64,000 nucleotides of DNA, from the NCBI GenBank assembly GCA_016710985.1, contig JADJTX010000017.1, forward strand, positions 1 through 64,000, in the 5' to 3' direction. The notes beneath the pieces were generated by a model that was not told the origin of the DNA, did not search any database, and saw only the letters and a program-made list of their open reading frames with translations. Source of the DNA: Ignavibacteria bacterium (lineage in GTDB: Bacteria > Bacteroidota > Ignavibacteria > Tepidaquicellales > Tepidaquicellaceae). Positions 9,910 to 19,330 of the stretch are shown piece by piece (the first letter of the stretch is position 1; each line of letters opens with the position of its first letter). Both the position numbers and the translations under genes were made by a program.

Positions 9910-12380
9910 ATGAATAAATTTTACAGACCCCTCTTTATTTTATTCCTGTTAGTTTTAGTTTTATCCCAAAGTAAAACCAATGCACAAACAATTCCTCCAA
10001 GATTTGTAATGACTGTAAAGAACATTGCAACAACGAAACCAACTAACCCATTCAGGGACAGTATAGTACGTTTTGAAGTATATCTTCAGCAAATCAATCA
10101 GGGTCAGCCAAATGTAATGGACTTTGAAAATTGTGCAGGTCAATTTACATGGTCGTATAATAAAGCTATACAAGCCCCGGGCTCAAATTTATTTTTAAAT
10201 TTATTCGCAGCTGGAACTTCATTACCTGCGGCAATTCGTCCTCCTGCATTCCAGGTTGATTCTATAAACGGATACTTAAAGATGGCTGGTAATCTGCCGC
10301 AATCTTTAGTTAACTATTTCATCAGCGGAACAGCTCCGGGAACAAGAATCTTAACTGCTCAACTTCGAACAAGTGCGAACAGATTTCCATCCGTTCCATT
10401 AAATTTAAGATTTAAACTCGGTGCATCACCAAATACATTCGTTGCAGCTTTCGCCCCTTATCCTGACACAGCCGGATTTGATAGTGAGAATTTCCCGAAT
10501 CAAACAGCAATTGCTTTGATGGATACGATCAATCCTCCGGGAGATCCCGCTTATTCAGTCGAGAATGGCGGGTTCATTTTTCCTCCTCCTCCGGCCGGTA
10601 CTCCGATTGCAATTTTTATGCAAACACGACATTCTTATATACAGGGAGTTCAGTAAACTTTACAGATTCTTCATCAAATGGTCCCACAACCTGGAGCTGG
10701 TCATTTCCGGGCGGAACACCATCTACTTCTAATATTCAGAATCCGACAGGAATTGTTTACAATACAGCCGGTGTATATTCAGTTTCACTGACTGTTTCAA
10801 ATGTAAACGGCTCTGATTCGAAAACAAAAACAAATTACATAACTGTTTTACAAAGCTGTCTCGCAGTATGGAAAAATACAATTAAGATATCAGATGCCGG
10901 AAATGTAAAGGACAGTTTGATCTTAGGGACATCACTTTTGGGAACAAATAACATAGATACTTGCCTGGGAGAAAAAATATTACCTCCTGCACCGCCGTCC
11001 GGTGCATTCGATGTAAGATTTCTTCTGCCTAACGAAGCCACAAAATTGACATAAGAAAGGATTCGGCAGGAGATAAATCATGGACTTTGCAGTTTCAGCC
11101 GTCGCCCGCGGGATATCCAATCACATTTACCTGGGATATAAATTCTTTCCCTGCCGCTGAATTTTTTTTACTTAAGGGATCTGTTCGGAGGAAGCATTGT
11201 AAACATTAATATGTTAAGTCAGAACAGTTATACTTTGACTAACAGCTCAATAACTTCTTTAAAAATTGAATACTATAATAAAATAAATAAAAGCGTATCT
11301 TTGAAATCCGGATGGAATATTTTATCAGTTCCATTGCTCAAAGCCGATATGAAGACGACTTCATTATTTCCGACAGCTGTTTCACTTGCTTACAGCTACA
11401 ACAGCGGGTATACATCGGCTGACAGTCTGAAGAACGGGAAAGGTTACTGGCTGAGATTTAACTCTGATACGACATACAACATTCTTGGTATCAATGTCTC
11501 CCCGAAAAACATGAATGTAATCACAGGCTGGAATCTGATCGGACCTTTTGATGAGAACATTCCTGTATCATCAGTTATTTCTTCTCCTTCAGGAATAATT
11601 ACATCTTCATTTTACGGTTTTTCAAATATGTATTTCATAACTGATACTTTAAAAGCAGGCAAGGGATACTGGATAAAGACATCAGCTGCCGGAACTCTGA
11701 TGAAGAGTTCAGCAGATAATCCTGTTAGCTTAGCTTCCGTAAATACAGACAGCGTAAACAGCTGGACAAAGATAATTTTTACTGATACGGAAAACACTAA
11801 TTCGGAATTGTATCTTGCGAATGCAGATCAGATATCACAAAATTATGATCTGCCTCCTGTTCCTCCGGAAGGAATATTCGATGTCAGATTCGGTTCGGAT
11901 AAGCAAGCAGAGATCTTCGGAAAAGAACATATCATAAAGATTAATACCGAAACGCAGCCTGTAAAAATCAAAGCTACGAATTTAAAAAATCACAGGATAA
12001 GACTGAAAGACGGAGTTACAGGGAATTTATTTAATGTTGTTCTTTCAGAAGGTGTTGAAGTTGAATTAAATCAGGGCATTGATAATTTAATATTGACTGA
12101 TGAAGGAATAATACCGGCGGATTATTCATTAAGTCAGAATTATCCGAATCCGTTTAATCCGTCAACTACGATTAAGTATGATGTTCCGGAAGACGGTTCA
12201 GTAAGGATTGTTATTTATGACATGCTCGGAAAGGAAGTTCAGACACTGGTAAATCAGTTTGTAAAAGCCGGGAGCTATGATGTCAGATTCAATGCATCAA
12301 ACTTTTCATCGGGTATATACATTTACAAAATGCAGTCAGGAACATTCTCAGAAATAAAGAGAATGGTTCTTTTGAAATAA
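9910..12380 (+). pseudogene. T9SS-secreted PKD-domain protein, frameshifted
   Basis: A secreted protein of about 820 residues. It has a signal peptide (MNKFYRPLFILFLLVLVLSQ...NAQ) and an N-terminal beta domain. A PKD domain lies at about 10640-10845 (VNFTDSSSNGPTTWSWSFPGG). Next comes a module with ISDAGNVKDSLILGTS and ILPPAPPSGAFDVRF, then a segment with repeated SGWNI/GKGYW motifs, a second LPPVPPEGIFDVRF module, and a T9SS type A sorting domain (LSQNYPNPFNPSTT...KRMVLLK). Breaks lie near 10614 (an A missing in GCAATTTTT), 11043 (a run of A) and 11166 (a run of eight T). The PKD domain suggests surface display or carbohydrate or protein contact, which is inference. The same LPP-PP-G-FDVRF module recurs in the two following genes. 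Confidence 0.78.
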
Positions 12381-12444
12381 GGACATTTGTCCTATCAAAA
12401 TAGTCTTGGGATAAATTTATTGTTTGAAATTTAAAGCTTGAACA

Positions 12445-12610
12445 ACATCCCGGAGGGATGAAATATTGGTAGCATTTAATTGAATAATAAAATCATCCCG
12501 TAGGGATGAAATGTAAAGTAATGTCAAGAAGGATCATATTTAATCCCTACGGGATTAATTTGGTGTTTAATTAATTTCTACCAATATAAAATCCCTACGG
12601 GATTTGATCA
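12445..12610. repeat. Small palindrome cluster (ATCCC-gta-GGGAT core)
   Basis: Two units in one orientation (CATCCCGGAGGGATGAAAT and CATCCCGTAGGGATGAAAT) face two in the other (ATCCCTACGGGATTAATTT and ATCCCTACGGGATTTGATC). TACCAATAT links them as in the larger cluster at 1965-2550. It again follows a T9SS gene. Confidence 0.8.
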
Positions 12611-12735
12611 AGATATCAACGTAGTTAGTAAATTAACGAATAAAATGTTGGAAATGATCACAGGACACAATGATCTAAAGGTAATAAATTTAACCTCTCG
12701 CTAACCTCCACTTGAAAAAAGGGGATCGTAAGGTG

Positions 12736-13605
12736 ATGTTTTCAGAAAAGACTGAAAAAAAATTTCTTATTTTGACTTCTAAAACCCAATTAATAAAAAA
12801 GATTTTATACCAAATAATTATATTCTCTTTGTTTTTCAGCATTTGTTCAGGGCAGGTAGTAAACATACCTATAAAGATCTCTGACGGAGCTGCAAGTGAT
12901 ACTCTGATGTTTGGTTTAGATCCGTCGGCAACAAACGGAATTGATCTTATGCTTAATGAGAATGAGCTTCCTCCTTTACCTCCTGCAGGAATATTTGATG
13001 CAAGGTTTACCGGAACAGGATTAACACCGCCGGTTCCAATTGGAAATGGATTAGAAAGAGATTACAGGGAAGGTAATGCAAACTATTCAGGGGAGAAAAA
13101 GCACAGAATAAAATATCAGACAGGTTCAGGATCAGTGATCATAATAAGCTGGTGGAATGTTCCTTCAGAAATGAGTATAAGATTACAGGATATAGTAACC
13201 GGAAGTTTGATAGATACAACTTTCAGCGGGTCGGGAAGTTACCTGATCACAAATACACTAGGCTTCAGCTCTTTGAATTTTACTGTAAATTATAGTTTCA
13301 TAACTTCGTCTCAAAATGAGATTTTAAATACAGGAATCCCGGAAAGTTTAACTTTATTACAAAACTATCCAAATCCCTTTAATCCTGTTACATCAATAAA
13401 TTATCATTTATCGAAAAATGATTTTATAAATCTTTCAGTGTATAATTCATCAGGGGAGTTGGTACAGGTTTTAATTAATTCATATACAACAGCCGGTATT
13501 CATGAAATAGTTTTTGATGCTTCTGATTTACCCTCAGGAGTTTATTTTTATAAAATCCGGTCAGGAGAATATACAAATACGAAAAGTATGCTGCTCCTAA
13601 AATAA
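12736..13605 (+). CDS. T9SS-secreted protein with LPP-PP-G-FDARF module
   Basis: A protein of 289 residues from ATG 12736; a TTG at 12712 would add eight residues and cannot be excluded. The signal peptide is long, with a charged N-terminus and a hydrophobic stretch YQIIIFSLFFSICSGQ. The mature part is one copy of the beta module shared with its neighbours (IKISDGAASDTLMFGLD, LPPLPPAGIFDARF, RLQDIVTGSLI). A T9SS type A sorting domain (LLQNYPNPFNPVTS...KSMLLLK) follows directly. The frame is intact. It is a minimal architecture, one module plus sorting signal. Function is unknown and surface location is expected. Confidence 0.85.
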   Translation: MFSEKTEKKFLILTSKTQLIKKILYQIIIFSLFFSICSGQVVNIPIKISDGAASDTLMFGLDPSATNGIDLMLNENELPPLPPAGIFDARFTGTGLTPPVPIGNGLERDYREGNANYSGEKKHRIKYQTGSGSVIIISWWNVPSEMSIRLQDIVTGSLIDTTFSGSGSYLITNTLGFSSLNFTVNYSFITSSQNEILNTGIPESLTLLQNYPNPFNPVTSINYHLSKNDFINLSVYNSSGELVQVLINSYTTAGIHEIVFDASDLPSGVYFYKIRSGEYTNTKSMLLLK

Positions 13606-13648
13606 TTATTCGGGTATCTGAATACCTATAAATTTATAAAACAAAAAT

Positions 13649-14734
13649 ATGTATTTATTTATAATTTACATTTTACTTTTGAATCTGTCATTAAGTGATG
13701 TAAATGAGAGTTCATCAATTTCATTCAATGAAGATCCCGGAAATGCAACAAATTCTTCTGCGTGCGTTACTACATGGAAAAACACCTTAAAAATTTCTGA
13801 TGCAGGGAATGTGAAAGACAGTTTAATTTTCGGCACTTCATTAAGCGGGAGCAATGGTATTGACACCTGCCTTGGAGAAAAAATACTGCCTCCGGTTCCT
13901 CCGGGCGGAGCTTATGATGTCCGGTTTGTAATACAGGATGGTCATACAAAAATTGATATCAGGAAAGATACTACTGTTGAAATGTCCTGGACAATTCAGT
14001 TTCAGCCCTCTCCTTCAGGCTATCCGATTACATTTACCTGGGCTAACAATGTTTTTCCATCAAGAGGATATTATTATTTGAAAGATAATATCGGCGGAAG
14101 TGTTGTAAATGTTAATATGAGAAATCAAAGCAGTTATACACTGACAAATTCTGGGATCAGTTTACTGAAAATTGAATACACAAGTGTTAAAATTAATTTA
14201 AAAGCCATACCGGAAGGATTTTATTTTCCATTATTCAACCAGCTTTCAAGAAGAGATACTTTTTCGGTTTTCTTAAGAAATATTGCAGCACCGCATACCA
14301 TAGCTGACTCTGCAAGAGGTGTAATTGATTCAATAACTTTTTCTAATGTATTTACATTTCCTAAAGCCACAGCAGGAGGTTACTATATAGTTGTTAAACA
14401 TCTCTATTCGATAGAAACATGGAGTAAGTCGGGCGGCACAAATGTCACGGCGGGCGGAGTACCTTTTAATTATGATTTTACTACTTCTGCAATTCAGGCT
14501 TATGGGAATAATCTACAGTTAAAAAGCGGGAAGTATTGTCTTTTTGGCGGTGATGTGGATCGAAACGGTTTCATAGATCTCACTGACGTTATCAAAGTCT
14601 TTAATGATTCTAAAAATTTCTTTACCGGAAGATATCTGCCTGCAGACTTGAATGGTGATTCAATAGTAGACTTAACGGACATAACATTATGCTATAATAA
14701 CTCGATAAATTTTATTGCAATAAAGAGACCGTAA
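13649..14734 (+). CDS. Secreted protein with dockerin-like C-terminus
   Basis: A 361-residue protein. Its N-terminal half (CVTTWKNTLKISDAGNVKDS, ILPPVPPGGAYDVRF, SPSGYPITFTW) is the same module as in the gene at 9910. An Ig-like segment (VKINLKAIPEGFYFP...) follows, then two dockerin-type calcium-binding loops: GGDVDRNGFIDLTDV and ADLNGDSIVDLTDI. There is no T9SS sorting domain, and the protein ends IAIKRP. The last 180 residues resemble the end of the 923-residue protein at 19331 (ends VSVKKP). The signal peptide is short (MYLFIIYILLLNLSLS). The start may be imprecise because there is no clear Shine-Dalgarno sequence. Confidence 0.8.
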   Translation: MYLFIIYILLLNLSLSDVNESSSISFNEDPGNATNSSACVTTWKNTLKISDAGNVKDSLIFGTSLSGSNGIDTCLGEKILPPVPPGGAYDVRFVIQDGHTKIDIRKDTTVEMSWTIQFQPSPSGYPITFTWANNVFPSRGYYYLKDNIGGSVVNVNMRNQSSYTLTNSGISLLKIEYTSVKINLKAIPEGFYFPLFNQLSRRDTFSVFLRNIAAPHTIADSARGVIDSITFSNVFTFPKATAGGYYIVVKHLYSIETWSKSGGTNVTAGGVPFNYDFTTSAIQAYGNNLQLKSGKYCLFGGDVDRNGFIDLTDVIKVFNDSKNFFTGRYLPADLNGDSIVDLTDITLCYNNSINFIAIKRP

Positions 14735-14765
14735 ATACTGAATTACTTATTTCCCGGGTTTCATC

Positions 14766-14812
14766 TTAAAAATCTTAAATCTTACTAATCTTACAAATCT
14801 TACAAATCTTCA
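14766..14812. repeat. 9-bp repeat (cttacaaat)
   Basis: About five copies of a CTTACAAAT/CTTACTAAT unit lie between two convergent genes. The array runs into the 3' end of the oxidoreductase gene on the minus strand. Confidence 0.65.
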
Positions 14813-17100
14813 CTCTTAGAAACCTTCACAATCACCTGCTTCGAAGCAGGCGTATTACTTTTCTCAGCAACACTCGAAATAGGAACGAGCACATTTGTCT
14901 CAGGAAAATAAGTTGCGGCGCATCCTTCGGGAATTGAATACTTCACAACTATGAATTTACGCGCCGACCTTTTCACACCGTTGTCATAATTAAATAGATC
15001 AACGATATCACTATCTTTTAATTTGCGCTTTGCTATGTCTTTCTCATTCATAAGTATTACGCGCCTCTCATTGTATATTCCGCGGTACCGGTCGTCCAGT
15101 CCGTAGATAGTCGTATTGAACTGGTCGTGACTGCGTATGGTCATCATCATTAATTCATCTTCATTTAATTCAGGTGGTTTGAATGTTGAAATGTTAAAAG
15201 CGGCTTTTGATGAAGCCGTATCAAATTTTCCTTCACGGTTACAGTTAGGCAAATAAAATCCTCCCGGCTTTCTCACACGTTCGTTATAGTTTTCAAAACC
15301 GGGGATCGTACGTTCTATGTCATCACTGATCGTGTCATAATTTTGTGAATAGCCGCTCCAGTTTGTTTTGCTCCGCTCTCCAAGTGTTGTCTGTGCAAGA
15401 CGGCATACGATCACAGGTTCACTGAGTAAATGTTCCGAGACAGGCTTCAGAATTCCCTTAGAAGACTGAACTACACCGGTTGAGTTTTCTGTGGAAACAA
15501 ATTGTTCCGCTCCGTTAATTATATCAGCATCACTCCGGCTGAGACAAGGCAGTATAAGAGCTTCCTCACCGTGAACAAGGTGACTGCGGTTAAGCTTTGT
15601 AGAGACCTGAACTGTGAGTTTGCATTTACGCAAAGCCTCTGCTGTGAAATTTGTATCCGGAGTAGCCGAAAGAAAATTTCCGCCCAGTGCAAAGAATACT
15701 TTAACTTTACCGGCGTGCATTGCTTTAATGGAATCAACTGTATCAAATCCCGGATGCTGTGGAGGAATGAAATTAAAATTCTTTTCCAGTCTTTTCAGGA
15801 AATCAACTGAAGGTGATTCATAAATTCCCATGGTCCTGTCACCCTGAACATTGCTGTGACCGCGGACGGGAAACGTTCCCGAGCCGGGTTTGCCGATACT
15901 GCCTTTCAGTAATAACAGATTTACAATTTCTTTGATAGTATCGACTGCATTCTTATGCTGTGTAAGCCCCATTGCCCAGCAGGCGATTATCTTTTTCTTA
16001 TTTTTTAAAATATCCGCAGCTTCAGTTATCTGATTTAGTTTAATGCCGCTTGATTTTGCGAGCTGATTAATGTCGAGTTGATTCAGATGAGCAATCAGTT
16101 CATTAAAACCTTGTGTATTATTTTCAATGAATTCATTATCAAATACAGAGCCCGGATTATTTTCTTCTTCACGAAGAAGCAGCAATTCAATTGCCTGCAG
16201 CAAAGGCATATCGCCGTTTATTTTTACCTGCAGAAAAATATCCGTGAGAGAAGCGCTTATACCTAATATACCTTTTACAGTCTGAGGATTATAGAATTCC
16301 ATCAGTCCGGTTTCAGGCAGGGGGTTTATTGAAATTATTATTGCGCCGTTAGCTTTTGCCTTCTGCAAAGCTGTGAGCATTCGCGGATGATTGGTGCCGG
16401 GATTTTGTCCGAGTATGATTATTACCTCGGCTTCATAAAGATCTTCAAGTTTAACAGACCCTTTACCTGTTCCAAGTGATTCTCCCAAAGCTACGCCGCT
16501 GCTTTCGTGGCACATATTGCTGCAGTCCGGAAGATTGTTGGTTCCGAACTCCCGTACAAACAGCTGATATAAAAATGCCGCTTCATTGCTGGTTCTGCCG
16601 GATGTATAAAACACAGCTTCATCAGGGGAGGACAGGCTATTTAACTTAGCCGCGATCTTATCAAAAGCATCATCCCATGAAATTGGTTTGTAATGAAAAG
16701 ATCCCTTTGATAAAAACATTGGCTGCGCTATTCTCCCTGTCTTTCCAATTTCATAATCGTTCAGTTCAGATAGCTGCTTAACGGAATTTTTTCTGAAAAA
16801 AGATGAAGTGAGTTTCTTTGTTGTAGCCTCTTCTGCAACAGCCCTTGCGCCGTTTTCACAATATTCGCCAAGACCGGAACGTTCATCATCCGGATCAGGC
16901 CAGGCGCAGCTTGGACAGTCAAAGCCGCCTTTTTGATTCAGCTTTGAGAGAGCTTTAAAACCGCGAAGCAAACCGGCTTCACCGAAAATCTTTTTCCCGC
17001 TTGATACAACAGCACTCAATCCGGCGGCGGATTTAATTGTCCTGCCTTTTTTCAGACCGGTATGCTTCTCAGGATTTTCTGCATTAGAATTAGATTTCAT
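14800..17100 (-). CDS. Molybdopterin oxidoreductase, FdhF/YdeP type
   Basis: A 766-residue cytoplasmic protein without a Tat signal. It has the N-terminal GFDCPSCAWPDPDDERSG motif and the Mo-bisPGD dehydrogenase core: YTSGRTSNEAA, NMCHESSGVALGESLG (its Cys is a candidate Mo ligand), ILGQNPGTNHPRM and VRGHSNVQGDRTMG. The C-terminal cofactor-binding domain includes RSHDQFNTTIYGLDDRYRG. This pattern and length match the family that includes E. coli YdeP, often labelled formate dehydrogenase alpha although the substrate is not proven. It is the last gene of a minus-strand set with mobA and fdhD, which supply the guanylated and sulfurated cofactor. The 155-base gap to fdhD is largely a 7-bp repeat array that ends six bases before this start codon. 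Confidence 0.9.
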   Translation of the reverse strand: MKSNSNAENPEKHTGLKKGRTIKSAAGLSAVVSSGKKIFGEAGLLRGFKALSKLNQKGGFDCPSCAWPDPDDERSGLGEYCENGARAVAEEATTKKLTSSFFRKNSVKQLSELNDYEIGKTGRIAQPMFLSKGSFHYKPISWDDAFDKIAAKLNSLSSPDEAVFYTSGRTSNEAAFLYQLFVREFGTNNLPDCSNMCHESSGVALGESLGTGKGSVKLEDLYEAEVIIILGQNPGTNHPRMLTALQKAKANGAIIISINPLPETGLMEFYNPQTVKGILGISASLTDIFLQVKINGDMPLLQAIELLLLREEENNPGSVFDNEFIENNTQGFNELIAHLNQLDINQLAKSSGIKLNQITEAADILKNKKKIIACWAMGLTQHKNAVDTIKEIVNLLLLKGSIGKPGSGTFPVRGHSNVQGDRTMGIYESPSVDFLKRLEKNFNFIPPQHPGFDTVDSIKAMHAGKVKVFFALGGNFLSATPDTNFTAEALRKCKLTVQVSTKLNRSHLVHGEEALILPCLSRSDADIINGAEQFVSTENSTGVVQSSKGILKPVSEHLLSEPVIVCRLAQTTLGERSKTNWSGYSQNYDTISDDIERTIPGFENYNERVRKPGGFYLPNCNREGKFDTASSKAAFNISTFKPPELNEDELMMMTIRSHDQFNTTIYGLDDRYRGIYNERRVILMNEKDIAKRKLKDSDIVDLFNYDNGVKRSARKFIVVKYSIPEGCAATYFPETNVLVPISSVAEKSNTPASKQVIVKVSKSEDL

Positions 17101-17106
17101 AAAATA

Positions 17107-17176
17107 ATTACGAGTTACGAATTACGAGTTACGAGTTATGAGTTACGAATTACGAGTTACGAGTTACGTATACGAG
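17107..17176. repeat. 7-bp array (acgagtt/acgaatt) at a start codon
   Basis: About nine copies of ACGAGTT or ACGAATT begin six bases upstream of the oxidoreductase start codon at 17100 on the minus strand. The array therefore occupies its ribosome binding region. A looser CAATCAACCAATCA-type stretch follows to about 17270. Confidence 0.8.
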
Positions 17177-17256
17177 GTAGAAATAATATCAAACCAATTA
17201 ACCAATCAACCAATCAAAATCCGAGAAATCAATCAGTGGGAATCAAATCAGTGGAA

Positions 17257-18111
17257 TCAGTTATGATCAGTTAAATCAGCGGTTATTCTTTGTTCACCTG
17301 AATAAATATTAAAGCGATTGTTTTTTAAAAAGCCGATCAAAGTGATTCCTGATTCTTTTGCAAGCTGAACTGCAAGACTTGACGGCGCTCCGATGGCTGC
17401 AACAATCTTTATTCCTGCCATTGCAGCTTTCTGTATAAGTTCAAAGCTTGCGCGTCCGCTCAGCAATAAAATATTCTCAGCCAGGGGCAACCGGTCATTT
17501 AAGAATGCTGCGCCAATAATTTTATCGAGTGCGTTATGTCTTCCAACGTCTTCACAGAGCATTATGAGGTTACCGTCAGTATCAAACAAAGCAGAAGCGT
17601 GCAGACCGCCTGTCGATTCAAATACTTCCTGATTCTTTCTCAATGTATCCGGCAGCCGGTAAAACAAATCTGCATTCAGACTGATTTGGTCGGTTGTATC
17701 TTTGTAAACAGATATTGTTTTGATCGCATCAATGCTTGATTTTCCGCAAACACCGCAGCTTGAGGTAGTATAAAAATTCCGGTCAGCATTTTGTAATGAC
17801 GGTATTTCATTATCATTTAAAGTGATCAGTATTTGATTATCACCTGAATGATCAACAGAACTTACCTGTTGCCTGCTTTGTAAAATCCCTTCTGTAAATA
17901 AAAAACCGGCAGCTAAGTCTTTATCATTGCCCGGTGTCCGCATAGTAACTGAAATGTTTTTATTTACACGTTCATTATTATTACTATAAAGCAACTGTAT
18001 TTCAAGCGGTTCCTCTACTGCCACTTCATCATTAAATTCCTCAACTAAACCGTGCCTTACCTTCTTTGTCGTAATACTTTTCACCGAAGCTCTGCTTAAG
18101 TCAGTTTTCAT
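17257..18111 (-). CDS. fdhD: FdhD sulfurtransferase for Mo cofactor
   Basis: A 284-residue FdhD family protein. The active-site pair is Cys119 and Cys122 in TTSSCGVCGKSS, used to pass sulfur from a cysteine desulfurase to the Mo-bisPGD cofactor. Other family marks are VTMRTPGNDKDLAAGFLFTEG, the GGLHASALF motif, CEDVGRHNALDKIIG and LLSGRASFELIQKA. Length is normal. It overlaps the mobA gene by 11 bases and precedes the oxidoreductase it presumably activates. FdhD is known to be needed for formate dehydrogenases, which supports but does not prove formate chemistry for the neighbour. Confidence 0.95.
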   Translation of the reverse strand: MKTDLSRASVKSITTKKVRHGLVEEFNDEVAVEEPLEIQLLYSNNNERVNKNISVTMRTPGNDKDLAAGFLFTEGILQSRQQVSSVDHSGDNQILITLNDNEIPSLQNADRNFYTTSSCGVCGKSSIDAIKTISVYKDTTDQISLNADLFYRLPDTLRKNQEVFESTGGLHASALFDTDGNLIMLCEDVGRHNALDKIIGAAFLNDRLPLAENILLLSGRASFELIQKAAMAGIKIVAAIGAPSSLAVQLAKESGITLIGFLKNNRFNIYSGEQRITADLTDHN

Positions 18112-18721
18112 TCTTTATTATGTTCTGTTGTTTCAAAATGATTTCTGAAAAGGAGCGGTCATCAGGCGTATCCGCACTCATTATGGCAAATCTGTCCGTA
18201 GGAAAATACTTATCAGCATCGATCGATCTTAAAAAATACTGAAGAGAATAGTTTCCTTCATAAAATAATTTTCTTAGTAAGTTAAATGATCTGCAGGAAT
18301 ACCATGCAATGAGCGGCTCATAAAGATCATTACCTGCATTGTAAAAAGCTGCTGCTTCTTTTCCATTTGTAATGGTTTTTAAAAATTTGCTGATCTCTTC
18401 TTTTGAAATAAAAGGATAATCACATCCTATCACTAAAAAATCATTTTCAGGATAAGATGTGAAAGCAGTTAACAGCGCTGCCATCGGACCTTTATTCTCA
18501 TAGCAAGGTAAGTCAGCTAAAGTCACATAGCCTTCTTCTGTAATGTCTGATTGGTTCAAATTACATGAAATGAAAACTTTATCAAAAAACAATTCAAGCA
18601 TTTCATACAAATGATATTTATGAGGTTTTTCATGATAAGTAATTAAGCCTTTATCATATCCCATCCGCGAACTGTTCCCCCCGCAAACAACGAGGCCGTA
18701 TGTTTTAATTAAATGTGACAT
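18101..18721 (-). CDS. mobA: Molybdenum cofactor guanylyltransferase
   Basis: A 206-residue nucleotidyltransferase. The N-terminal GTP-binding loop is VVCGGNSSRMGYDKG (family consensus LAGGxSxRMGxDKA). FLVIGCDYPFIS carries the metal-binding Asp, and PLIAWYSCRS is the typical C-terminal motif. MobA joins GMP to molybdopterin to make the bis-MGD cofactor used by the oxidoreductase downstream. It is the first gene of the mobA-fdhD-oxidoreductase set. A long 7-bp repeat region begins eight bases upstream of its start codon, so its promoter must lie inside or beyond repeats. Confidence 0.9.
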   Translation of the reverse strand: MSHLIKTYGLVVCGGNSSRMGYDKGLITYHEKPHKYHLYEMLELFFDKVFISCNLNQSDITEEGYVTLADLPCYENKGPMAALLTAFTSYPENDFLVIGCDYPFISKEEISKFLKTITNGKEAAAFYNAGNDLYEPLIAWYSCRSFNLLRKLFYEGNYSLQYFLRSIDADKYFPTDRFAIMSADTPDDRSFSEIILKQQNIIKNEN

Positions 18722-18728
18722 GACCTTA

Positions 18729-19286
18729 ACTTAAAGTTAAAAGTTAAAAGTTAAAAGTTAAAAGCTTGATAATTGATAATTGATAATTGATAATTGATAA
18801 TTGATAATTGATAATTGATAATTGATAATTGATAATTGATAATTGATAATTTATAATTGATAATTCAATCTGTCCTTCTTATCCGATAATTACTGATTCA
18901 TTTGAGGTCCGTAACTTCATTTATACTTAATCAATTAATCAATTATCAATCATCTCTATTAATCAACTAATCAATAATCACTAATCAATAATCCAATTAT
19001 CAATAATCAGCTAATCAATTACAATCATTTATCAATAATCAACTAATCAATAATCAATAATCAATTAATCAATTATCAATTATCAATTATCAATTATCAA
19101 TTATCAATTATCAATTATCAATTATCAATTATCAATTATCAATTATCAATTATCAATTATCAATTATCAATTATCAATTATCAATTATCAATTATCAATT
19201 ATCAATTATCAATTATCAATTATCAATTATCAATTATCAATTATCAACTATCCCCTTTAACTTTCAACTTTTAACTTTTAACTTAA
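18729..19286. repeat. Nested inverted 7-bp arrays between divergent genes
   Basis: This 560-base region has a mirror layout. An outer left array TTAAAAG (18729-18764) and an inner left array TTGATAA (18766-18866) come first. A mixed spacer (18867-19065) rich in AATCAAT follows. Then come an inner right array TTATCAA (about 19068-19247) and an outer right array CTTTTAA (19257-19286). Left and right arrays are complementary in the right order, so a single strand could fold into a very long hairpin. The region separates mobA (minus) from the secreted protein at 19331 (plus). Confidence 0.9.
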
Positions 19287-19330
19287 AGCGGATTAAATCA
19301 ATAAATTTCTTAACACTAAACTAATTTGTC

